Source: an uncultured Veillonellaceae bacterium (lineage in GTDB: Bacteria > Bacillota > Negativicutes > Veillonellales > Megasphaeraceae). From it: 9,755 nt of DNA. The notes beneath the pieces are model-generated. The model searched no databases. It was not told the DNA's origin and worked only from the letters and a program-made list of their open reading frames with translations. Shown in pieces: positions 1 through 5,142 of this stretch (the stretch's first letter is position 1; each line of letters begins with the position of its first letter). A program made the translations under genes and the position numbers. The stretch is from positions 1 through 9,755 of the forward strand of contig UREG01000062.1 of assembly GCA_900546795.1 (NCBI GenBank), written 5' to 3'.

Positions 1-228
1 TATGTAAAATATTTGGTAGGGGATATCGTACAGATGAAAAAGCCGCATCCCTGCGGTTCGCATGAATGGGAGATCACACGGCTCGGCGCGGATATGGGGC
101 TTCGCTGCACCGGCTGCGGTCATCGGGTTCTGCTGAATCGGGAAAAATTTGAAAAAAGCGTAAAAAAAATCCTGACCCGCGGCACACCGGAACAGCAGAT
201 CCGCCCCAAAGACTATTTTGATAATTGA
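1..228 (+). CDS. DUF951 family small protein, 5' end cut by window edge
   Basis: This is a small basic protein of the DUF951 family (YyzM-like), which is widespread in Firmicutes and has no established biochemical role. The reading frame is open from base 1 (YVKY before LVGDIV). A TTG at 13 could serve as start, but family members usually carry a few residues before the VGDIV strand, so I think the true start lies just upstream of the window and mark the gene as 5' partial. From the TTG it would be 71 residues. Visible signatures are GDIVQMKKPHPCGS followed by a W-E pair, then LRCTGCGH. The cysteines (Cys14, Cys32 and Cys35 from the TTG) and nearby histidines suggest a small metal-binding or nucleic-acid-binding fold; this is inference. 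The C-terminal half is Lys/Arg-rich. The TGA stop lies inside the -35 box of the next promoter. Confidence 0.85.
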   Translation, partial: YVKYLVGDIVQMKKPHPCGSHEWEITRLGADMGLRCTGCGHRVLLNREKFEKSVKKILTRGTPEQQIRPKDYFDN

Positions 229-253
229 CACAAAAAAGCTCTTTCCCTATAAT
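225..253 (+). promoter_or_regulatory. Consensus sigma-70/sigma-A promoter for trmB operon
   Basis: TTGACA at 225-230 and TATAAT at 248-253 are both perfect consensus hexamers, separated by exactly 17 bp. The -35 box overlaps the stop codon of the DUF951 gene. Transcription should start near 260, giving a leader of about 70 nt before the trmB ATG. This is one of the strongest promoter matches in the window and probably drives trmB, the SEDS gene and the uracil permease gene. Confidence 0.85.
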
Positions 254-278
254 AAATAAGATAGAGATCGTAAAAGCG

Positions 279-312
279 GCGGTAGAACCAACGGAGGTTT
301 TACCGCTCTTTT
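279..312 (+). terminator. Terminator-like hairpin in the trmB leader (possible attenuator)
   Basis: GCGGTAGAACC (279-289) pairs with GGTTTTACCGC (296-306) over 11 bp, with one G-U wobble and a 6-nt loop, followed by TCTTTT. This is the shape of a Rho-independent terminator. It starts about 20 nt after the predicted transcription start of the consensus promoter at 225-253 and ends 6 nt before the trmB Shine-Dalgarno. It may stop read-through from the DUF951 gene, or act as an attenuator that sets trmB operon expression. The short T-run (four after TC) suggests incomplete termination. No obvious competing antiterminator is visible. Confidence 0.65.
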
Positions 313-328
313 GGAGTAAGGAGGCATT

Positions 329-985
329 ATGAGATTACGAAGAAAGCCATGGATCGATGAAGCGATCAAGGAATACGGCGCGTTTGTGCATATGGAAGGA
401 TTGGACAGCCATCGCGGCGCATGGCAGGACGTATTTCCCGCCAACCGGCCGCTTCACGTGGAGCTTGGCACAGGGAAAGGCCAGTTCATTTCCCAAATGG
501 CGGCGGTACATCCGGACATAAACTATTTGGGCATCGAAGTACAGCTCGGCGTCTTGTATTACGCGGCGAAAAAAACGGCGGATCTGGGATTGACCAATCT
601 GCATTTGCTGCTGTTTGATATCGCTGGTCTGCAAAGTATTTTTGCCGAAGGAGAAGTAGATCGGTTCTATATCAACTTCTGCGATCCTTGGCCCAAAGCA
701 CGCCATGCGAAACGGCGGCTCACGTATCGGACGTTCCTCGACCAATACGCCCGCCTGCTGAAAGAAGACGGAAAGATCTGCTTTAAAACAGATAACCGGG
801 AGTTGTTTGACTTCTCTCTGGAAGAATTTGCCGAACGAGGCTGGGAACTTTCCAACGTGACCTATGACCTGCATCAAAGCGGGCTGGAAGGCAATATCAT
901 GACGGAATACGAACAGAAATTCAGCGCGAAGGGCCAGCCGATCTGTCGGTGCGTGGCGTCTAAACCAAAAGAGGCGCAAAAATGA
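329..985 (+). CDS. trmB: tRNA (guanine-N7-)-methyltransferase TrmB
   Basis: This cytoplasmic enzyme transfers a methyl group from S-adenosylmethionine to N7 of guanosine 46 in the variable loop of tRNAs. The 218-residue length fits the bacterial family. Visible motifs are the SAM-binding loop VELGTGKGQF (residues 44-53), an acidic residue in LGIE (67-70) that would contact the ribose, the family hallmark NFCDPWPKARHAKRR (116-130), FKTDN (152-156) and the C-terminal TEYEQKF (192-198). All core motifs are intact. The ATG is well placed, with AAGGAGG at 318-324 four bases upstream. The gene lies behind a consensus promoter and a terminator-like hairpin. Its TGA overlaps the ATG of the downstream SEDS gene (ATGA at 982-985), which implies translational coupling. 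The linkage of a tRNA modification gene to a cell-wall gene is operon organisation only; no functional link is implied. Confidence 0.96.
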   Translation: MRLRRKPWIDEAIKEYGAFVHMEGLDSHRGAWQDVFPANRPLHVELGTGKGQFISQMAAVHPDINYLGIEVQLGVLYYAAKKTADLGLTNLHLLLFDIAGLQSIFAEGEVDRFYINFCDPWPKARHAKRRLTYRTFLDQYARLLKEDGKICFKTDNRELFDFSLEEFAERGWELSNVTYDLHQSGLEGNIMTEYEQKFSAKGQPICRCVASKPKEAQK

Positions 986-2133
986 GACGGAGCGCAAAAG
1001 GGCTATGGACCAATATGATCCAGCCAATACAAGTGATCGTCGGGATCTTACTGTTTATTGGAACGATCAATATTTTTAGCTCCACTTTTGTAGAAGACCA
1101 GGCCGAACAAGGCAACGCCTATTATCATATTACCCGCCATCTGATCTGGCTTGCCGTAGGGCTGCCGACCATGATCTTTTTGGCAAAATATGACTATCGG
1201 AAATTTCGGGATATCCTGCCCAAGCTCATGTGGATCACCATGGTGCTGCTGGCGTTGGTGCCTCTTATCGGGATTGAAGTAAACGGCGCGCGGCGGTGGC
1301 TGAATTTAGGGATTACCTTTCAGCCGTCTGAACCGGCAAAACTAGTCGGTGTGGCTGCCGCCGCCATGGGGCTGACAGAAATGATCCGTCAGGGTATTCC
1401 GATCAGTTTCTTTTCTAAAGAACTCTTTCGCTATCTGTGGCCTGTCGCCGCAATGGTAGGCCTGGTCATGCTGCAGCCGGATATGGGAACCAGCATCGTT
1501 ATTCTGGGAGTGCCTATCCTGATGACCTTTGTCAGCGGCGTGCCCTGGCGGGAAATCAAAATAACTGCTCCCGTGCTGGTGGGATTGGGCGTGCTGGCCG
1601 TATGGCTTGAACCGTACCGCATGGCCCGCGTAGTGTCCTATATCGATCCCTGGGCATACGAACAGACGCTGGGATATCAATCGGTACAGGGATTCATCGC
1701 CATCGGCTCCGGCGGTTTCTGGGGACAGGGAATCGGCAGCGGAAGCAGTAAATTCTTTTACCTTCCGGAAGTCCATACAGACTTTGCCTTTGCCGTTTTC
1801 AGCCAGGAATGGGGCTTCCCCGGCGTCGTGCTTTTGCTGACCCTGTTTGCGGCGTTTGTCTATTACGGCCTGGAAACGTCGCGGTACGCCCCGGATATAT
1901 ATGGCTCGCTGCTGGCGATGGGGCTTACGGTGCTCATCGGAGGCCAGGGACTGTTTAACATCGCCATGGTCGGCGGATTGCTTCCGGTAACCGGGATTCC
2001 GCTGCCGTTTATCAGCTATGGCGGCACGGCGCTTCTCGTGAATATGGCGGCCGCAGGAATTCTGATGAACGTTGCCAGAAAAAGCAGCCAGCACAAACGG
2101 TTTCATGCGATGAGCGGAAAGACCTGGTCGTAA
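982..2133 (+). CDS. SEDS-family peptidoglycan polymerase (FtsW/RodA/SpoVE type)
   Basis: This is a polytopic inner-membrane glycosyltransferase that polymerises lipid II into glycan strands, normally with a class B penicillin-binding protein. The 383 residues contain roughly ten hydrophobic segments. Family motifs are GARRWL (102-107), FQPSEPAK (113-120), QPDMGT (165-170), the DPW...GYQ...Q...IGSGG loop (222-245), YLPEVHTDF (260-268) with Asp267, the acidic residue generally considered essential, and GLLPVTGIPLPFISYGG (332-348). The C-terminal signature looks more like FtsW than RodA, but neighbouring genes do not settle division versus elongation, so I give no symbol. After HTDF the sequence reads SQEWG where EE-type residues are common. 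The ATG overlaps the trmB stop and GAGG lies 7 nt upstream (971-974). An internal Met12 (1015) is a weaker alternative start. The TAA is 27 bp before the uracil permease gene. Confidence 0.93.
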   Translation: MRRSAKGLWTNMIQPIQVIVGILLFIGTINIFSSTFVEDQAEQGNAYYHITRHLIWLAVGLPTMIFLAKYDYRKFRDILPKLMWITMVLLALVPLIGIEVNGARRWLNLGITFQPSEPAKLVGVAAAAMGLTEMIRQGIPISFFSKELFRYLWPVAAMVGLVMLQPDMGTSIVILGVPILMTFVSGVPWREIKITAPVLVGLGVLAVWLEPYRMARVVSYIDPWAYEQTLGYQSVQGFIAIGSGGFWGQGIGSGSSKFFYLPEVHTDFAFAVFSQEWGFPGVVLLLTLFAAFVYYGLETSRYAPDIYGSLLAMGLTVLIGGQGLFNIAMVGGLLPVTGIPLPFISYGGTALLVNMAAAGILMNVARKSSQHKRFHAMSGKTWS

Positions 2134-2160
2134 CGAAAAGAAGAAAGGTGATATATAAAA

Positions 2161-3432
2161 ATGAAAAATTTTGTAGATGTAGAAGAAAAACTGCCTCTGC
2201 TGCAAACGATACCGCTGTCGCTTCAGCATCTGTTTGCCATGTTTGGCTCTACCGTACTCGTGCCATTTTTACTAAACGTAAATCCGGCGACGGCTCTTTT
2301 TATGAACGGTATAGGCACGCTCCTGTATTTGTATATTTGTAAAGGAAAACTCCCGGCCTACCTGGGCTCGAGCTTTGCGTTCATCTCCCCGGTACTGGCT
2401 GTGCTGGCGTCTCCCGGCCTGTCCTACGGCGACGCGCAGGGAGGATTTATCGCTTTTGGCCTGTCCTTTATCATCTTATCCTTTATCGTAGACAAAGTGG
2501 GCGTTCACTGGATCGATGTGCTGTTCCCGCCGGCGGCGATGGGAGCGATCGTTGCGATCATCGGTTTGGAACTGGCGCCGCTTGCGATGACCATGTCCGG
2601 TTTTATCGGCGATCCGATGGAAAGCTATCACATTCCCGCCGATTTGGCGATCACCGTATCCATGTTCACTCTGGTGGTAACGATCCTGGCTTCCGTATTG
2701 GGGCGGGGATTCATCGGCATCATACCGATTTTGCTGGGCGTTATTGCCGGCTATATCCTTTCGGCATTTCTGGGCATTGTCGACTGGTCGGGCGTAGAAA
2801 AAGCTGCCTGGTTTGAATTGCCGACTTTCTACCAGCCGACCTTTAATCTGAGTGCGATCATGATGATCATGCCGGCTCTCTTTGTCGTATTTGCCGAACA
2901 CATTGGCCATCTCGTCGTAACGAGCAACATCGTCGGCCGTGATCTGGTAAAAGATCCGGGGCTGCACCGCTCTCTTTTTGCCGACGGCGTATCCAATATC
3001 ATTTCCGGTATCGTAGGCTCCACGCCAAATACCACGTACGGCGAAAATATGGGCGTTATGGCGATTACCCGCGTCTTCAGCGTGTGGGTGATTGCCGGCG
3101 CGGCGATCCTGGCCATCGTATTTTCCTTCGTAGGAAAAATAGCGGCGGTTATTCATGCGATCCCCGTACCGGTTATGGGCGGCGTAAGCATACTGCTCTT
3201 TGGCATCATTGCCTGCTCCGGGATACGTATGCTCATCGAAAAGAAAGTAGACTATACGAAATCCAAAAACATGCTTCTTACCGCCGTTACCATGATCAGC
3301 GGCCTGAGCGGCGCAGCGGTAGTCATTGGACCGGTGCAGCTCAAAGGCATGGGACTGGCAACGGTAGTAGCGATGATCGTGAGCATTGCCTTTACGATTT
3401 TTGAAAAACTGCATATCGATAACGATCGGTAA
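2161..3432 (+). CDS. uraA: Uracil permease, NCS2 family (UraA/PyrP type)
   Basis: This inner-membrane transporter of the nucleobase-cation symporter-2 family imports uracil, probably with protons, for pyrimidine salvage. The 423 residues fit the usual 14-segment architecture. Diagnostic stretches are IPLSLQHLFAMFGSTVLVP (17-35), KLPAYLGSSFAFISP (63-77), the substrate-site helix FAEHIGH (244-250, with Glu246) and GSTPNTTYGENMGVMAITR (286-304, with Glu295). The two glutamates match the uracil-contacting acidic residues of E. coli UraA (Glu241 and Glu290), which argues for uracil over purines or xanthine. The ATG has an AAAGGTGA-type ribosome binding site at 2144-2151. Only 27 bp separate it from the SEDS gene and no separate promoter is visible, so co-transcription is likely. 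No PyrR-type leader precedes it. A strong terminator follows within 10 bp. Confidence 0.93.
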   Translation: MKNFVDVEEKLPLLQTIPLSLQHLFAMFGSTVLVPFLLNVNPATALFMNGIGTLLYLYICKGKLPAYLGSSFAFISPVLAVLASPGLSYGDAQGGFIAFGLSFIILSFIVDKVGVHWIDVLFPPAAMGAIVAIIGLELAPLAMTMSGFIGDPMESYHIPADLAITVSMFTLVVTILASVLGRGFIGIIPILLGVIAGYILSAFLGIVDWSGVEKAAWFELPTFYQPTFNLSAIMMIMPALFVVFAEHIGHLVVTSNIVGRDLVKDPGLHRSLFADGVSNIISGIVGSTPNTTYGENMGVMAITRVFSVWVIAGAAILAIVFSFVGKIAAVIHAIPVPVMGGVSILLFGIIACSGIRMLIEKKVDYTKSKNMLLTAVTMISGLSGAAVVIGPVQLKGMGLATVVAMIVSIAFTIFEKLHIDNDR

Positions 3433-3437
3433 TGCAT

Positions 3438-3469
3438 ATCTCCGGTATCTTTGGATGCCGGAGATTTTT
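3438..3469 (+). terminator. Rho-independent terminator after uraA
   Basis: A 12-bp stem (3438-3449 with 3454-3465: ATCTCCGGTATC against GATGCCGGAGAT, one G-U pair) with a 4-nt loop is followed by TTTTTATATT. It lies 6 nt after the uraA stop and should end the trmB-SEDS-uraA transcript. A third copy of the stem sequence, TCTCCGG at 3474-3480, could compete for pairing. Confidence 0.9.
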
Positions 3470-3489
3470 ATATTCTCCGGCGATACACC

Positions 3490-3518
3490 TTGTAAGGGAA
3501 CATAAATACAGGTATACT
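3490..3518 (+). promoter_or_regulatory. Promoter for the membrane protein gene at 3557
   Basis: TTGTAA (3490-3495) and TATACT (3513-3518) are separated by 17 bp, close to the sigma-70/sigma-A consensus. Transcription would start near 3525, leaving a leader of about 30 nt that carries the ribosome binding site AAAGGAG (3542-3548). It lies directly after the uraA terminator, so the downstream gene is probably an independent unit. Confidence 0.7.
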
Positions 3519-3556
3519 AATACAGTTGATACTTTTAGAATAAAGGAGTTTTCAAG

Positions 3557-4477
3557 ATGGATATTTTATTTGGCATATTACCCTTTTTTAATGCCGGGCT
3601 GTTTGCGGCGGCTGCGGCAAGAATTACCGGCGCGAATATGAGCATACTGCTGCTGCCTGTACTGCTGTACATGGGCGCGGAACCGTACGAATCTTTGACG
3701 CTCCTTTTGCTCTTTGGCTTATACAATTATTTTACTCTCTACACGGAAAAAACAAACCTGACTATAAAGAACTTTGCCTTTTTCCCCGGCTGGTTTTGCC
3801 TGATCCCAATGGCGGTGATCGGTGCACTGCTTTACTTCGATCCCTTTGCCGGGATTTTAGGCTGTGTCGTTTGGTTTATTGCAGAAATGGCGGGCATTTT
3901 GTATAAACGTATGCCAAGCCAGGAAAAACCGCCGGTTTCCTCGCTGCTGATGATGATGGCAGGAACCGCGGTATTGGGCGCGGCAGGGGCGTTTTTGGTT
4001 CAGTTTATCCCTGCGGACTACTACTTCGTATTGGCTGGCTTGGCGATGCTGGGCGTGACGGCGCTCATGTGGAAAGCCGGCAAAGACCGCAGTGCCATGA
4101 CCGAAAGCTGGGACGGCATACAAATCGGCATGACCGTGCTGACCGGACTTTTTGGCATTGAAGCGGCGGACTGGTTTGAAGCGATGAAACGAAATGCCGT
4201 ATCGCCGGTATCCAAAATATACCCGCTCCTGATCAATGCCGCTATGATTGGTGCAGTCATTACGTCCTATATCGTCAGCCGAAGCTTTTCCGTCAGCGGC
4301 CTGTTCATGGCCATTGGCTCGGCGCTGGCGATCCGATTCATCGGATTCCCGGAAATGGATAAAAAAGGAACCTTTTCCTATTTAGCTGCGGGGATCGTCG
4401 TCTTGGCAGTGCTCTGTCTCTACTTGACGGCTCCGACGCCGGTCGGGCTGGGCGACGCGTTTGCCGTTGTCCGGTAA
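3557..4477 (+). CDS. Unrecognised polytopic membrane protein, possibly TSUP-like
   Basis: This 306-residue, strongly hydrophobic protein has about eight to ten likely membrane segments (roughly 3-20, 29-58, 76-93, 97-117, 130-150, 155-172, 187-202, 222-240, 246-263 and 274-291) and a hydrophilic loop around 173-186. I do not recognise a family with certainty. The N-terminal pattern ARITGANMSILLLPVLLYMG (21-40) followed by a small loop, and the apparent two-fold layout, recall TSUP (TauE/SafE-type) anion exporters, but the Gly-rich TSUP signatures are degraded and the similarity is only suggestive. No soluble domain, signal peptide or catalytic motif is visible. The start is supported by AAAGGAG (3542-3548) 8 nt upstream of the ATG. 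It has its own promoter and a terminator right after the stop, so it is monocistronic and its neighbours give no clue to its substrate. Confidence 0.85.
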   Translation: MDILFGILPFFNAGLFAAAAARITGANMSILLLPVLLYMGAEPYESLTLLLLFGLYNYFTLYTEKTNLTIKNFAFFPGWFCLIPMAVIGALLYFDPFAGILGCVVWFIAEMAGILYKRMPSQEKPPVSSLLMMMAGTAVLGAAGAFLVQFIPADYYFVLAGLAMLGVTALMWKAGKDRSAMTESWDGIQIGMTVLTGLFGIEAADWFEAMKRNAVSPVSKIYPLLINAAMIGAVITSYIVSRSFSVSGLFMAIGSALAIRFIGFPEMDKKGTFSYLAAGIVVLAVLCLYLTAPTPVGLGDAFAVVR

Positions 4478-4488
4478 GGATAAAATAG

Positions 4489-4530
4489 AAACCTCTCTTT
4501 ATCGAGCTTTAGATAAAGAGAGGTTTTTTT
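4489..4530 (+). terminator. Strong Rho-independent terminator
   Basis: A perfect 15-bp inverted repeat (AAACCTCTCTTTATC at 4489-4503, GATAAAGAGAGGTTT at 4512-4526) surrounds an 8-nt loop and is followed by a T-run to 4530. It begins 11 nt after the stop of the membrane protein gene and separates that gene from the two-partner secretion region. Confidence 0.93.
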
Positions 4531-4671
4531 ATGCCCAAAAGAGAAAAAATATTCCGGTGCTGGCTGGGGGGGAAGTTGCTGAAATATCCTATTCTGCGGC
4601 TGTTTTTTGCGGATTCGCTTTTTGCCAAATGCGGAGGAATCGCATCGAAAGGCAGGAGCGGCAGCGGATGA
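4531..4671 (+). CDS. Doubtful 46-residue small ORF after the terminator
   Basis: An ATG sits right at the end of the terminator T-run. It opens a 46-codon frame (start MPKREKIFRCW, end GRSGSG), basic with a hydrophobic middle. The descending arm of the terminator contains AGAGAGG (4517-4523), 7 nt from this ATG, which looks like a Shine-Dalgarno but would be locked in the stem. No homolog is recognised and no promoter is evident. I regard it as probably not a gene. Confidence 0.12.
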   Translation: MPKREKIFRCWLGGKLLKYPILRLFFADSLFAKCGGIASKGRSGSG

Positions 4672-4711
4672 GATATCCTTTTTTATTGGGAGAAACCGCG
4701 GTATAGGAGAA

Positions 4712-5095
4712 ATGAGTGGCAGGTCTAAAAATTCTGCGGGAAAATTCTGCGGGATAGAAAATGATTGGCTTATGGCAGGGCTGTATCATGAGCCATATAA
4801 TATAGTATATATAGGAAGGCCGGAATATGTTGGTATTTTCAAAGAAGGCCGACGATACAACATGAATAAAAATACAACTATGCAGGAAAAAGAGCGTCAG
4901 AATGGGCCGAGCGGCAGAGTGGAAAAGACAGTCTGTCTAAGAAAGCAAACTGCGGCAGGAAGGGATGTTGAAGATGGGGATCTGAGGCATTGCGGCGGAA
5001 AGAAAAGTAAAAAACAAAAAAGAAAAGTTTTGGTAGGAAAAATATTCAGTATAGTACAAAATTTGGGTATAATAAAGATAAAATTTGCGGTATAA
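4712..5095 (+). CDS. Doubtful 127-residue ORF in the intergenic region
   Basis: An open frame starts at ATG 4712, with AGGAG at 4705-4709 only 2 nt before it, and ends inside the TATAAT box at 5091-5096. The predicted protein is hydrophilic and basic, with a Lys-rich KKSKKQKRK stretch that is just the translation of the A-rich tract. No family is recognised. The absence of stops over this length is mildly surprising (the frame is open back to TTG 4607). However, the composition, the crowded ribosome binding site and the overlap with promoter-like DNA make a real protein unlikely. It may be a decayed gene. Confidence 0.18.
   Translation: MSGRSKNSAGKFCGIENDWLMAGLYHEPYNIVYIGRPEYVGIFKEGRRYNMNKNTTMQEKERQNGPSGRVEKTVCLRKQTAAGRDVEDGDLRHCGGKKSKKQKRKVLVGKIFSIVQNLGIIKIKFAV
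4728..4753 (+). repeat. Tandem 13-bp duplication
   Basis: AAAATTCTGCGGG occurs twice head to tail (4728-4740 and 4741-4753) without mismatch. The core ATTCTGCGG occurs once more at 4591-4599. It lies in the non-coding region between the terminator and tpsB. Confidence 0.8.
5045..5073 (+). promoter_or_regulatory. Putative promoter of the tpsB-tpsA operon
   Basis: TATAAT at 5068-5073 is a perfect -10 box. TTCAGT at 5045-5050, 17 bp upstream, is a weak -35 (three of six matches). The A-rich tract at 4999-5027 could act as an UP-like element. Other possible -10 boxes are TATAGT (5050-5055) and TATAAT (5091-5096), neither with a convincing -35. A weak -35 is compatible with activator dependence, which is inference. 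Confidence 0.45.
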
Positions 5096-5096
5096 T
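5058..5096 (+). repeat. Direct repeat containing two TATAAT boxes
   Basis: AAAATTTGGGTATAAT (5058-5073) and AAAATTTGCGGTATAAT (5080-5096) differ only by one inserted C. Their starts are 22 bp apart, about two helical turns. Both contain TATAAT, so this is either a duplicated promoter core or a pair of regulator sites overlapping the tpsB promoter. Confidence 0.75.
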
Positions 5097-5128
5097 GATC
5101 AAAATATACAGTGCTTGAAGTAAGGGCG

Positions 5129-5134
5129 AAGGAG
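5129..5134 (+). promoter_or_regulatory. Ribosome binding site deciding the tpsB start
   Basis: AAGGAG lies 8 nt before ATG 5143 and only 5 nt before the in-frame GTG at 5140. The spacing favours ATG 5143, so the protein begins MKKR rather than MMKKR. Confidence 0.7.
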
Positions 5135-5142
5135 CGTGTGTG

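Larger units (their letters stand above)
4531..5142. other. Long intergenic region before the secretion operon
   Basis: About 610 bp contain no gene I can support with confidence. They hold two doubtful reading frames (4531-4671 and 4712-5095), three copies of ATTCTGCGG (4591, 4731, 4744), and a direct repeat of GAAGGCCG (4815 and 4844). A weak bulged inverted repeat pairs ATGTTGGTAT (4827-4836) with ATACAACAT (4855-4863). An A-rich purine tract runs from 4999 to 5027, and a cluster of -10-like boxes lies at 5050-5096. It is probably the regulatory region of the tpsB-tpsA operon, possibly with remnants of a decayed gene. Confidence 0.6.

Noticed and set aside
335..1027. Minus-strand open frame opposite trmB
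   Set aside because: TrmB is unambiguous on the + strand; no supporting start signal or family match on the minus strand.
2134..2160. Possible PyrR-type attenuator or separate promoter before the uracil permease gene
   Set aside because: The gap is only 27 bp, enough for a ribosome binding site but not for a leader with competing hairpins.
1342..2229. Long minus-strand open frame opposite the SEDS gene and running into uraA
   Set aside because: It spans two confident + strand genes and their junction, and the composition is that of an antisense shadow.
2476..3414. Long minus-strand open frame (312 codons) opposite the uracil permease gene
   Set aside because: The product is rich in Asp, His, Tyr and Arg, as expected from reading codons for a hydrophobic protein backwards. 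No family resemblance.
4461..4706. Forward open frame running through the end of the membrane protein gene and the terminator
   Set aside because: It overlaps the end of a real gene and a strong 15-bp terminator stem, and its product resembles nothing known.
4589..4789. Minus-strand 66-codon frame in the intergenic region
   Set aside because: No ribosome binding site, no family resemblance, and it covers the 13-bp tandem repeat; chance frame.
4796..4801. TATAAT box in the AT-rich stretch near 4796
   Set aside because: The expected -35 position reads TGGCAG or similar, a poor match, and no downstream gene is supported there.
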